Assembly: GCF_018613725.1 (NCBI RefSeq)
Contig: NZ_JAGGPS010000008.1
Span: 30,904-94,903 of the forward strand
DNA: 64,000 bases
Direction: 5' to 3'
DNA from: Hymenobacter sp. ISL-91
GTDB taxonomy: Bacteria > Bacteroidota > Bacteroidia > Cytophagales > Hymenobacteraceae
The notes beneath the pieces are model-generated. The model did not search any database. It worked only from the letters and a program-made list of their open reading frames with translations, and had not been told where the DNA came from. The translations under genes and the position numbers were made by a program. Below, in pieces: positions 16,382-23,978 of this stretch. The first letter of the stretch is position 1. Each line of letters begins with the position of its first letter.

Positions 16382-17557
16382 TTAGTCGCGGATGTATGGG
16401 TAGTCCTGCTGCACGTACACGTCGTGGTAAAGCTCGTCGGCCGTCGGGTAGTCCGACTTCTCGGCAAACTCCACCGACTCCTGCACCTGCGCCTTCACCT
16501 TCTCGTCGATGGCTTCCAGGTCGGCCTCCGTGGCCATGTTGTGCGTGAGGATGGTGTGGCGCACCGCTTCAATGGAGTCGCGCGAGCGGTAGTCCTCCAG
16601 CTCATCCTTGGTGCGGTACTTGGCCGGGTCGCTCATCGAGTGTCCCTTGTAACGGTAGGTTTTGAACTCCAGCAGCGTGGGGCCTTCGCCGGCGCGGGCC
16701 CGCTCGGCAGCGCGGGATACGGCCTCGTGCACTTCCTCCACGTTCATGGCATTCACCGGCTCGGAGGGCATGTCGTACGACTCGCCCAGCGTATACAGCT
16801 CCGTAACGTTGGAGGTGCGCTGCACCGAGGTGCCCATAGCATAACCGTTGTTCTCAATCACGAAGATAATCGGCAGCTTCCAGAGCATAGCCATGTTGAA
16901 GGCCTCGTGCAGGGCACCCTGGCGCACGGCACCGTCGCCCATCGAGCAGACGCACACGTTGCCGGTTTTGTTGTATTTCTCGGCGAAGGCAATGCCGGCT
17001 CCCATAGGTACCTGCGCGCCCACAATGCCGTGGCCACCGATGAAGTTTACTTCCTTATCGAAAATGTGCATCGAACCACCCTTGCCCTTCGAGCAGCCGG
17101 TGGCTTTAGCATACAGCTCGGCCATAATAGCGTTGGGCGAGGTGCCCAGGGCCAGCGGGTGAGCATGGTCGCGGTAAGCCGTAATGTGCTTGTCGTCCTT
17201 GGTCAGGGCCGAGACTGTACCGGCTACGCAGGCCTCCTGACCGATATAGAGGTGACAGAAACCTTTGATCTTCTGCTGGCCGTAGAGCTGGCCGGCCTTC
17301 TCCTCGAACTTACGCATGAGCACCATCTGCTCATACCAGGTCAGGTAGGTTTCCTTTGAGTATTCGGCAGTAGCCGGCGACGAGGCCTTGGGCGCATCGG
17401 TAGCGGCCTTGGCTTCTTTGTTTGCTGCCGTCTTCACGTTCTGGGGCTGCTGAGCGGTTTCCACCTTGGCCTTGCCTTTAGCAGGTGCTTTGGTTGCCGA
17501 CGTTTTCTTCGCCGAATTGGAAGCCTTAGCCGTAGCCTGTACTTTCGTCTCCGCCAT
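16382..17557 (-). CDS. pdhA: Pyruvate dehydrogenase E1 component, alpha subunit
   Basis: Thiamine-diphosphate-dependent subunit of the pyruvate dehydrogenase complex. The ATG at 17557 gives MAETKVQATAKASNS and 391 residues; the frame is open upstream over the recF start, but those residues are not E1-like. The ThDP-binding motif GDGAVRQGALHEAFNMA...NN is intact (SMGDGAVRQG to ENNGYAMGT), as are GGHGIVGAQVPMGAGIAFA and the loop YRYKGHSMSDPAKYR. The first ~70 residues are Ala/Lys/Thr-rich low complexity, longer than in most homologues. The beta subunit gene is not adjacent. It is divergent from recF with 69 bp between starts. Confidence 0.95.
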   Translation of the reverse strand: MAETKVQATAKASNSAKKTSATKAPAKGKAKVETAQQPQNVKTAANKEAKAATDAPKASSPATAEYSKETYLTWYEQMVLMRKFEEKAGQLYGQQKIKGFCHLYIGQEACVAGTVSALTKDDKHITAYRDHAHPLALGTSPNAIMAELYAKATGCSKGKGGSMHIFDKEVNFIGGHGIVGAQVPMGAGIAFAEKYNKTGNVCVCSMGDGAVRQGALHEAFNMAMLWKLPIIFVIENNGYAMGTSVQRTSNVTELYTLGESYDMPSEPVNAMNVEEVHEAVSRAAERARAGEGPTLLEFKTYRYKGHSMSDPAKYRTKDELEDYRSRDSIEAVRHTILTHNMATEADLEAIDEKVKAQVQESVEFAEKSDYPTADELYHDVYVQQDYPYIRD

Positions 17558-17626
17558 CTTAGTTTCGATTGTTCGCGTTTGGGAGGCGAAAGTACGTAAA
17601 AGGATGGCAATGTCCGAACCCCGCGC

Positions 17627-18742
17627 ATGAATCTGGAGAACCTTCATCTGCTCTTCTTCAAGAATTACGAAGAAGCCCAGCTTGCCTTTTCCCCGCACAT
17701 CAATTGCTTTATCGGCGACAATGGCAGTGGAAAAACCAACCTGCTCGACGCCATCCATTACCTCTCGCTGACTAAGAGTGCCTTCACGCAGGCCGATGCC
17801 CAGAGCATCCGGCAGGGGGAGGAGTTTTTTGTGGTGCGGGGCCGGTTTGGGGGTCGGCCTGACGAAGCCCCGGCCGAAACCATCCAGTGCAGCCTGCGGG
17901 TGGGCCAGAAGAAAAGCGTCACCCACGACAAGCAAGCCTATGAGCGGGTGTCCGACCATATTGGGCGCTATCCGGTTGTGCTCATCTCGCCCTACGATAC
18001 CGACCTGATTCGGCAGGGCAGTGAGGAGCGGCGCAAGCACTTCGACAGCCTTATGTCGCAGCTCGACCATGAGTACCTGGAGCTGCTCATTCGGTACACC
18101 CAGCTGCTCAAGCAGCGCAATGCCCTGCTCAAGCTGGCCGCCGACCGCCAGGCTGGCTACGACCGTGACTACCTGCTAACAATTGACAAGCAACTGGCCC
18201 CGCTGGGCGAGCAGCTGGTACAGCGCCGGCAGGAGTTTCTGGTCGGGTTCGAACCGCTCTTCCAGCGCCATTACGCCCAGCTCGCCGATGGCCAGGAGCA
18301 GGTCACGCTACTATATAAGAGCGAGCTGCCAGGTGCCGACTTTGGGAAGCTGCTACGGCTGCAGGAACGCCGCGACCTGACGTTGCAGCGCACCACCATT
18401 GGCCCCCACCGCGACGACTTCACTTTCCTGATGGATGAGAAGCCGGTGAAAGGCTACGGCTCGCAGGGCCAGCAGAAGTCATTTGTTATTGCCCTCAAGC
18501 TGGCCCAGTTTGAACTGCTGGCCGAGCGCCAGCACCAGAAGCCGCTGTTGCTGCTCGACGACATTTTTGACCGTCTTGATGAGAAGCGCATCACGCGCCT
18601 CATGCAGCTGGTAGCCGACCATACCTTCGGCCAGATTTTCCTGACCGATACGCATCTGGAACGCACCGACCGGGTGTTAGCCGAGCTGTCGGAAGATATC
18701 CGCCGGTTCCGGGTAGATGCCGGCACCGTAACGCGGTTGTAG
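17627..18742 (+). CDS. recF: DNA replication/repair protein RecF
   Basis: SMC-like ATPase that helps load RecA at single-strand gaps with RecO and RecR. It has 371 residues, usual length. Walker A GDNGSGKT is at residues 30-37, followed by NLLDAIHYLSLTKS. The signature GSQGQQKSFVIALKLAQ and Walker B KPLLLLDDIFDRLDEKR are intact, followed by the D-loop and QIFLTDTHLERTD. A DUF721 (DciA-like) gene follows 66 bp downstream on the same strand, a common pairing near the replication origin in many bacteria. Confidence 0.96.
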   Translation: MNLENLHLLFFKNYEEAQLAFSPHINCFIGDNGSGKTNLLDAIHYLSLTKSAFTQADAQSIRQGEEFFVVRGRFGGRPDEAPAETIQCSLRVGQKKSVTHDKQAYERVSDHIGRYPVVLISPYDTDLIRQGSEERRKHFDSLMSQLDHEYLELLIRYTQLLKQRNALLKLAADRQAGYDRDYLLTIDKQLAPLGEQLVQRRQEFLVGFEPLFQRHYAQLADGQEQVTLLYKSELPGADFGKLLRLQERRDLTLQRTTIGPHRDDFTFLMDEKPVKGYGSQGQQKSFVIALKLAQFELLAERQHQKPLLLLDDIFDRLDEKRITRLMQLVADHTFGQIFLTDTHLERTDRVLAELSEDIRRFRVDAGTVTRL

Positions 18743-18763
18743 CCGGGGGGCAGGGTATCTTTG
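18737..18763 (+). promoter_or_regulatory. Possible promoter for the DUF721 gene
   Basis: TATCTTTG (18756-18763) matches the -7 box TAnnTTTG, with TTG at 18737-18739, 16 bp upstream; spacing is slightly short for the Bacteroidota -33 element. It begins inside the end of recF and would start transcription about 40 bp before the DUF721 ATG. Confidence 0.4.
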
Positions 18764-18808
18764 TTGCGTTAGGCAGCGGGGCGTTTCTTCGCGCGTTAAC
18801 TTACAGAA

Positions 18809-19132
18809 ATGGCCATTAAAAAACCCTACGCCCCCGAAAATTCCCGCAAGGCCGACATTGTCTCGCTCAAAGACAGTATCACGTCTATGCTGCGTGCTTA
18901 CCGGCTGCAGGGCAAGCTGAACGAGGTGACGGTGGTGGCCAGCTGGGAGAAGGTGATGGGCAAGGCCGTGGCCCTGAAAACCCAGCAGCTCTACGTGAGC
19001 AACAACAAGCTGTTCGTGCGCCTCTCCTCTGCGCCGCTCAAGCATGAACTGGTAATGGCCAAGACCAAAGTGCTGGCCAACCTCAACGCCGAGGTTGGCG
19101 AGGACATCATCAAAGAGGTAGTTTTCCTGTAG
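18809..19132 (+). CDS. DUF721 (DciA-like) protein
   Basis: A 107-residue protein containing the DUF721 core: DSITSMLRAYRLQGKLNEVT, SWEKVMGKAVALKTQQLYVS and LFVRLSSAPLKHELVMAKTK. DUF721 proteins (DciA where studied) help load the replicative helicase DnaB onto DNA. The fold resembles a KH domain, and this short form is typical of Bacteroidota. It follows recF and lies about 25 kb from the candidate oriC. Helicase loading here is inferred from the family, not shown by the sequence. Confidence 0.85.
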   Translation: MAIKKPYAPENSRKADIVSLKDSITSMLRAYRLQGKLNEVTVVASWEKVMGKAVALKTQQLYVSNNKLFVRLSSAPLKHELVMAKTKVLANLNAEVGEDIIKEVVFL

Positions 19133-19465
19133 CCGGGTTACAGAGGCCTGCTTGCTTCACAGCGCCCATTTCTCCACCGCACTGCCTTACAACTGATGCA
19201 CGGCTACCCCAGCCGATAAGGAAGCTATATACGGCATTCGTCTGCTGCTATATCCCCTGCCACGCCGGCACTTTCGCTCTCCCCTCTTCAGATGGCTGAT
19301 GGCTCCCCGTGCCATAATGTATATGCTGTAGCGAGGCACACCTATCGTCAGCAGGACCAGCTACAGGTGCCACGCTTATGAGCAGGATCAGGAGTTGCAC
19401 AATACTAGAACCAAACGGCTCCTTAGCGCAACCCTGCTTCTCCCCTTCTGCTACGCCGTAGCGGC
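19133..19465. other. Gene-free interval
   Basis: The 333 bp between the convergent DUF721 and thioesterase genes show no credible ORF, repeat or hairpin with a T-run. An open frame here (on the minus strand) lacks conserved features and has poor composition. I see nothing definite in it. Confidence 0.5.
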
Positions 19466-20038
19466 TCAACTGCTGTGGTAGACAATGCGGCAACGCTCCC
19501 CATCCAGCAGCGCCATCTGGTCATCGACGGCTAAGCTGGTGCGGGCATTATCAAACTGTTCGCGGTACTGCTGCTGAAACTGCCGCCGCTTGATGGCTTC
19601 CTGGAAGCGGCGCACATCGTCGCGGGTTTCCAGTTCCAGGCCCGGCACCTGTGTAGGCTGGCCGCCTTCGTTTTTAGCCACCATGGTAAAGTAGCTCGTG
19701 TTGGTATGTTTCATCAGGCCGGTGCGCACATCTTCGGCCGTTACCTTAATACCTACCAGCAGCGAAGTGCGGCCTACATAATTGACGGAGGCCAGCAGCG
19801 AAACCAACTCGCCTACTTCCACCGGCTGCATGAAATTCACTCCATCTACGCTCACGGTTACACAGTAGGTACCGGCGTGTTTGGAGGCGGCGGCGTAGGC
19901 CACTTTATCCATTAGGGAGAGTAAAATACCGCCATGAATCTTACCTCCGAAATTGGCATACGACGGTATCATCAGCTCGGTGAGCGTGACGCGCGAGTAG
20001 GAAACAGGGCGGTATTCGGGGAGTACAAATGGGGGCAT
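19466..20038 (-). CDS. Acyl-CoA thioesterase (hotdog fold)
   Basis: A 190-residue enzyme of the YciA/BACH type that hydrolyses acyl-CoA to free fatty acid and CoA. The core motif NFGGKIHGGILLSLMDKVAY follows the family pattern N-x-G-x(3)-GG-x(2)-L-x(3)-D; the Asn and Asp are the expected active-site residues. VTVSVDGVNFMQPVEVGELV and NYVGRTSLLVGIKVTAED form the next hotdog strands. The C-terminal ~60 residues are charged and helical. Chain-length preference is not deducible. Confidence 0.9.
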   Translation of the reverse strand: MPPFVLPEYRPVSYSRVTLTELMIPSYANFGGKIHGGILLSLMDKVAYAAASKHAGTYCVTVSVDGVNFMQPVEVGELVSLLASVNYVGRTSLLVGIKVTAEDVRTGLMKHTNTSYFTMVAKNEGGQPTQVPGLELETRDDVRRFQEAIKRRQFQQQYREQFDNARTSLAVDDQMALLDGERCRIVYHSS

Positions 20039-20332
20039 GAGGCGGCAGGTTAAACGGACTGAAGTTGTACAAAGCTAGTGCTTCCACCATGCTGCCCGGC
20101 TTCTCTCCCACCCTGTCCGGCCTTGTTCACTGTATAGCTATTTAGCCCCCACTTGCTGATTTCAACAAGCCTGCCCGCGCCTAACTGAACCAATCAAACG
20201 AACACAAATGGACAGCTGTACTCCGTGGCGGGTACGCCGCACAAGGCATACCAGTGCCTTGCTTATTCTGTATTGTATCATGGGTGCGCAAGGGACGCGC
20301 AACAGATATGTTTCACGTGGAACACTTCTGTT
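20039..20332. other. Intergenic interval carrying a parS-type site
   Basis: These 294 bp contain no gene. Composition shifts from GC-rich to AT-rich toward the right end. The outstanding element is the 16-bp parS-like palindrome at 20309-20324, 9 bp from the end of the HTH gene. Confidence 0.6.
20309..20324. promoter_or_regulatory. parS: parS-type centromere site (ParB binding)
   Basis: TGTTTCACGTGGAACA matches the bacterial parS consensus TGTTnCACGTGnAACA at every defined position; the only departure from symmetry is at the two n positions. ParB dimers bind such sites and spread on DNA to direct origin segregation with ParA and SMC loading. Chromosomal parS sites cluster near oriC, and the candidate oriC lies 24 kb to the right. 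parA and parB are not in the window. Confidence 0.8.
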
Positions 20333-20731
20333 TTACTTCGGGCCGTACACTTTCAATAACAGCTCATTGTACGCCTCCAGTAAGGCGATATACTTCTGCT
20401 GAAGCAGCATAAGGTCTTTTAGACTATCGGCACCAGCAACTGTTGTAACTGCCGTGCGCGATGGAACACTACTATCGGACACATTTGTTACATTTCTTGC
20501 AGAAGGTGTTACACTAAAGGATATATCAGTTTGTTCTGCAATCGTAAAGTCGTTACTAAAGTCATGTCCGATAATTTCACCTACTCGTTTTACAAAGGTG
20601 TAATCAAGTTCGCGTTCCTTGAACTTGCGATACATTGTCGGACGTGTAATACCCAGGTCGTCTACTATCCGTGTAATAGATATTCCACTGTTTTTAATAG
20701 CATCCTGCAATATTTCGCCCTGGTGTGGCAT
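20333..20731 (-). CDS. Small HTH DNA-binding protein in an AT-rich patch
   Basis: A 132-residue protein with an N-terminal helix-turn-helix: EILQDAIKNSGISITRIVDD followed by LGITRPTMYRKFKERELDYT, resembling the single HTH of TetR/Fis-like or phage-type regulators. A Ser/Thr/Val-rich linker and a short C-terminal helix (LMLLQQKYIALLEAYNELLL) that may dimerise complete it. Codon use is markedly AT-rich compared with neighbours, suggesting acquisition from outside. GTTAC-type inverted repeats upstream could be its own operators. No family name is certain. Confidence 0.65.
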   Translation of the reverse strand: MPHQGEILQDAIKNSGISITRIVDDLGITRPTMYRKFKERELDYTFVKRVGEIIGHDFSNDFTIAEQTDISFSVTPSARNVTNVSDSSVPSRTAVTTVAGADSLKDLMLLQQKYIALLEAYNELLLKVYGPK

Positions 20732-20845
20732 AGATAACGGGTGTAAAGGAGTTCAGGATGTAAATATGTACAATACAATCTGCGTTACCAAAGCGTACGA
20801 ATATGTTATGCTGATATAATGATACAGTTTAACAAAAGTGCACTG

Positions 20846-20920
20846 TGTTACAGCTTACAGACACACTATACGCGGACACATTTTTGTGTTACACATGGTA
20901 CGTTACACATAATTGTAACG
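20846..20920. promoter_or_regulatory. Cluster of GTTACA inverted half-sites upstream of the HTH gene
   Basis: TGTTACA occurs at 20846-20852. TGTG-TTA-CACA is at 20885-20895, and an exact inverted repeat CGTTACA-6-TGTAACG at 20901-20920. They lie 115-190 bp upstream of the HTH start in AT-rich DNA and look like operator sites, perhaps for autoregulation. No binding partner is shown by sequence alone. Confidence 0.4.
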
Positions 20921-20961
20921 CCACAGCTATAAGTGAGTATGCTCCCCTCTGGCACAAAACA

Positions 20962-21813
20962 CTAGCGAAGTGCCAGTAGCCGATCAGGATAGTCGGTGGT
21001 GATACCCCAGGGATTCAGCGCCAGTACAGTCCGTAAGTCGGTCGGCTCGTTCACGGTCCAGGGTACCAGTCGGATTTGCCGTCCGGTCAGTTCTGCGGCC
21101 AGCGTAGGGGTCAGTAGCCGGAAGTCGGGACCAACTACGGCTGGCGTAAAACCCAACGCCGCCAGATGTTCGGCCAGCGGCAGAGCGTCTTCGATGAGCA
21201 GGCACAAGGGTAGCGTGGGTACTGCAGCGCGGGCTAGCTGCAGGATGCGTTTATCGAAGCAGAGCAGCGTGGTGCGAGGCATGATTTGCAGCATCTGCAG
21301 TTCGGCCAAAACCAACGCCAGCAATTGGGCGGGCGGGGGCTGAAACAGGCCGTCGTGGGCCGGCTCGCTTTTGATTTCAACACTGTATTTCACCGGGCCA
21401 CGGCCCAGCTGCCGGGCCAGGTTTTCGAGGTCGGCTACCACTTCGCGTAGCAAGGGCTTAGCGGCCTGCGTGGGTTGCTGCTCCGGAAAACCAGGGTGGC
21501 GCGTCAGGCCGCAGTCGTACTCCCGGATGCGGGCATAGGGCATCTGGTAGAGGTTGTGCTGGTGGGCTTCAGCGGGCACAATGGGTTCACCGGAAGGCAG
21601 CCGGCAGATGGCGGCGGACATCCAGGGCTCGTGCGAAACCACCACCTGCCGGTCGGCCGAAACCACTACATCCAGCTCCACAGCATCAACTCCTAGCCGC
21701 AATGCTTCGCGAAAGGCAGGCAGCGTATTCTCGGGCCGTAGTCCCCGGCAGCCGCGGTGGCCATGAACTTCGGGAAAATGCCCGGACGAAGGCAATAGCA
21801 TAGGCGAAAACAT
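20962..21813 (-). CDS. Glycerophosphodiester phosphodiesterase family protein
   Basis: Hydrolyses glycerophosphodiesters to glycerol 3-phosphate and an alcohol. The 283-residue TIM-barrel enzyme has the GDPD signature HGHRGCRGLRPENTLPAFRE near residue 18 (catalytic His in HRG). Next come DAVELDVVVSADRQVVVSHE (Glu/Asp metal ligands and second His) and KYSVEIKSEP with the conserved Glu-Lys. The end VPWTVNEPTDLRTVLALNPW and GITTDYPDRLLAL matches the family. No signal peptide is evident, so it is probably cytoplasmic. A second ATG at residue 5 is an equally possible start. Confidence 0.92.
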   Translation of the reverse strand: MFSPMLLPSSGHFPEVHGHRGCRGLRPENTLPAFREALRLGVDAVELDVVVSADRQVVVSHEPWMSAAICRLPSGEPIVPAEAHQHNLYQMPYARIREYDCGLTRHPGFPEQQPTQAAKPLLREVVADLENLARQLGRGPVKYSVEIKSEPAHDGLFQPPPAQLLALVLAELQMLQIMPRTTLLCFDKRILQLARAAVPTLPLCLLIEDALPLAEHLAALGFTPAVVGPDFRLLTPTLAAELTGRQIRLVPWTVNEPTDLRTVLALNPWGITTDYPDRLLALR

Positions 21814-21895
21814 AGCACCAACCGCCCAGCGCGGCTGGCCCAGTTGCTTACGCAGCCCGCGCTTCGGCGTAAGTAAATCGGCCTATTTTTACTTT

Positions 21896-22830
21896 GAAGC
21901 TGTTTAGGAAGTAGTCAGTCAGGCGCAAAACAGAAAAGACTCCCACAAAAGCGGGAAATTTGAGGTGCGACCCATCTCCTTTCCCTCCCTCATGGAAGTC
22001 TTGAGCAAAGATATAATTACCCGCTGGATACTGCCCTTGTTGCCGGCCCGTACTGGTGGCCGTCGCGCAACCGTCGACCCGGCTGAGGTGGTGGGCGCCA
22101 TCTGCTACAAGCTCAAAACAGGCTGCCAGTGGCGCTGGCTGCCCGTAAAAGCCTTGTTTACCGGCGAGCCGCTAAGCTGGCAGGGCGTCTACTACCACTT
22201 CAACACATGGGGCAAGCAAGGGGTCTGGAAAACTATCTGGCTCAACAGCTTGCGTCTGCATCGGCGCCTGCTTGACTTATCCAGCATCCAACTCGACGGC
22301 AGCCACACGCCGGCTAAGAACGGCGGGGCGGCCATCGGCTACCAGGGCCGCAAAGCAGCCCGCACGACCAATGCCCTTTTCCTGGCTGATAACCAAGGCA
22401 TGCCGCTGGCCGTGGCCACGCCCCAGGCGGGCAATCAGCATGACACGTTTGACTTGGAGCGCGTGTTTGCCGAACTCTGTGCGCTGCTCGAAGCGGCCAA
22501 CCTGCGCCTGGATGGCTTATTTCTAAACGCCGACAAAGCTTTTGATGTCAACAGGTTGCGGCAGGCCTGCGCGGGCCGTGGTATCGAGGCCAACATCCCG
22601 CGCAACCGACGCTCGGCCGACTGGCAGACCGACGACGACACGCCGCTCGACCCCGAACTCTACCGCCGACGCCTGGTCATTGAGCGCCTCAACGCCTGGC
22701 TTGACGGCTTCAAGACCCTGCTCGTGCGCTACGAAACCAGCTTGCAAAACTGGCTGGCCATGCACTGGTTGGCCTTCACCGTATTGTTGTTGCGCAAAAT
22801 TGCCCCATCTTCTACTTCCTAAACAGCTTC
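21896..22830 (+). mobile_element. IS5-type insertion sequence, about 935 bp
   Basis: Perfect 19-bp terminal inverted repeats, GAAGCTGTTTAGGAAGTAG at 21896-21914 and its complement at 22812-22830, bracket a single intact transposase gene. The right repeat overlaps the transposase stop. TTT flanks both ends (21893-21895 and 22831-22833) and may be a short target duplication, though in T-rich sequence this is weak. It is inserted between the GDPD and DUF2939 genes and appears complete. Confidence 0.9.
21992..22822 (+). CDS. IS5-family transposase
   Basis: A DDE transposase of about 276 residues from the ATG at 21992 (MEVLSKDIITRWILPLLPAR); a GTG at 21965 would add nine residues. An N-terminal IS5 domain (DUF4096-like) contains CYKLKTGCQWRWLPVKALF. 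The DDE catalytic residues appear in QLDGSHTPAKN, LFLNADKAFDVN and the C-terminal block RRLVIERLNAWLDGFKTLLV (Y-R-E-K-type signature). No frameshift or internal stop is seen, so the element may be active. The gene lies within perfect terminal inverted repeats. Confidence 0.93.
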   Translation: MEVLSKDIITRWILPLLPARTGGRRATVDPAEVVGAICYKLKTGCQWRWLPVKALFTGEPLSWQGVYYHFNTWGKQGVWKTIWLNSLRLHRRLLDLSSIQLDGSHTPAKNGGAAIGYQGRKAARTTNALFLADNQGMPLAVATPQAGNQHDTFDLERVFAELCALLEAANLRLDGLFLNADKAFDVNRLRQACAGRGIEANIPRNRRSADWQTDDDTPLDPELYRRRLVIERLNAWLDGFKTLLVRYETSLQNWLAMHWLAFTVLLLRKIAPSSTS

Positions 22831-22873
22831 TTTCTCAATCTTCATTTCCCTTATTGCTTCATCTCTGCAACCC

Positions 22874-23497
22874 ATGAAAAAGCTCCTCATCCTGCTAATA
22901 CTCGCGGCCGTGGGCATTGGCGCCTACCTCTACTACTACAAGGTGCGCACCGCGCCCGAGTACTCGCTCATGCAGGCGTACAAGGCCATCAACGACCATG
23001 ATCCGGCCACCTTTGAGCGGTACGTGGATGTGAACAGCGTTACGGGCAGCCTGGTGGATGAGGTAGCCAAAAACGGCTCGGCCCTGGGCGTGTTGAACCC
23101 CGGCGGCATGGCCATGACCGGAGCCCTGCGTCTGCTGAAGCCCCAGCTAACCCAGGCAGCCCGAAAGGAGGTGCAACGATACATTGAAACCGGCTCGGTA
23201 GAGGCCGCCGCAGCCGCCGCGCCCAACCGGCTGGTGAACGTGTCGATGCTGGGACTGGCCGGCAAGGTGGTGGGCGAGAACAGCAAGTTTCAGGGCATTG
23301 CCTACTCGCGTGAGGAAGGTGAGCAGGCACTGGTGGGCCTGGAGTTTACGCAGCCCCGCTACGATACCACTATGGTGTTGGAGGTGCAAATGCGCAAACG
23401 CGGCGACTACTGGCAGGCCACTGAAATCACGAACACCGGTGCCATTTTGCAACATGTGGCGCGTATGGAAAAACGCCGGCTGGTAGGAGGCAAGTAA
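22874..23497 (+). CDS. DUF2939-like membrane-anchored protein
   Basis: A 207-residue protein with one N-terminal hydrophobic helix (KKLLILLILAAVGIGAYLYY). The following segment APEYSLMQAYKAINDHDPAT and FERYVDVNSVTGSLVDEV matches the DUF2939 pattern (an AI..hD...F..yVD motif). The remainder is an alpha/beta exported domain with no catalytic motif. DUF2939 proteins are uncharacterised periplasmic proteins. A good terminator follows. The IS element lies 44 bp upstream and may have displaced its promoter. Confidence 0.75.
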   Translation: MKKLLILLILAAVGIGAYLYYYKVRTAPEYSLMQAYKAINDHDPATFERYVDVNSVTGSLVDEVAKNGSALGVLNPGGMAMTGALRLLKPQLTQAARKEVQRYIETGSVEAAAAAAPNRLVNVSMLGLAGKVVGENSKFQGIAYSREEGEQALVGLEFTQPRYDTTMVLEVQMRKRGDYWQATEITNTGAILQHVARMEKRRLVGGK

Positions 23498-23526
23498 GTA
23501 CTGCCTACCCCAACAGAACTTCCAAC

Positions 23527-23563
23527 AAAAAGCCCCGCCGTACCGAAGTACAGCGGGGCTTTC
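23527..23563 (+). terminator. Rho-independent terminator after the DUF2939 gene
   Basis: AAAAGCCCCGC and GCGGGGCTTT form the stem around CGTACCGAAGTACA, ending in TTTCTG. It lies between convergent genes and may serve both. Confidence 0.8.
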
Positions 23564-23592
23564 TGTTGTTGGCTGATAAATAACCGGGCTGT

Positions 23593-23880
23593 TTAGGTGC
23601 TGGATTTGCCACGACCTGCGAACAGGAAATAGAGAATCAGACCTCCCAGCGGGAAGAAGAACACAATGGCCGCCCACAGGATTTTCTTGCCAATTCCCCA
23701 GTTCTGACGGAAGATATCGAAAAGAACGAATACGTCGAGGGCCAGGATGATGTAGCCCCAAGTAGCCAGGCTACCGTCGTTGTTGAAGCGGCTACAGGAG
23801 GTGAGCAGCGAAACCGAGAGCAGCGAGAGAAGTAGGCCGGCACCGGGCAGACGTTTGGTGAGCGTGTTGATGGCGTTCAT
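23593..23880 (-). CDS. PLDc_N-domain small membrane protein (lipoprotein-like start)
   Basis: A 95-residue protein. The C-terminal part ILALDVFVLFDIFRQNWGIG, KKILWAAIVFFFPLGGLILY, FLFAGR is the PLDc_N (phospholipase D-nuclease N-terminal) two-helix module that occurs alone in many small membrane proteins. The start carries a lipobox-like SLLTSC after a hydrophobic stretch, so the mature protein may begin at Cys 29. No catalytic domain is present; function unknown. It is convergent with the DUF2939 gene. Confidence 0.75.
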   Translation of the reverse strand: MNAINTLTKRLPGAGLLLSLLSVSLLTSCSRFNNDGSLATWGYIILALDVFVLFDIFRQNWGIGKKILWAAIVFFFPLGGLILYFLFAGRGKSST

Positions 23881-23978
23881 GGCAGGGAAAGGTTAGGATT
23901 AGAGAGATATGCCTCCTTTACGCATTGAACTCAAAATAGATATTTAAAATCGCCTATGAATATACTTAATAAGCTGAT

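Noticed and set aside
19248-19493. 81-codon minus-strand frame between DUF721 and the thioesterase
   Set aside because: Overlaps the thioesterase end, no similarity to known families, poor codon composition.
21893-22833. TTT target-site duplication of the IS element
   Set aside because: TTT on both sides is possible, but the flanks are T-rich, so the duplication cannot be asserted.
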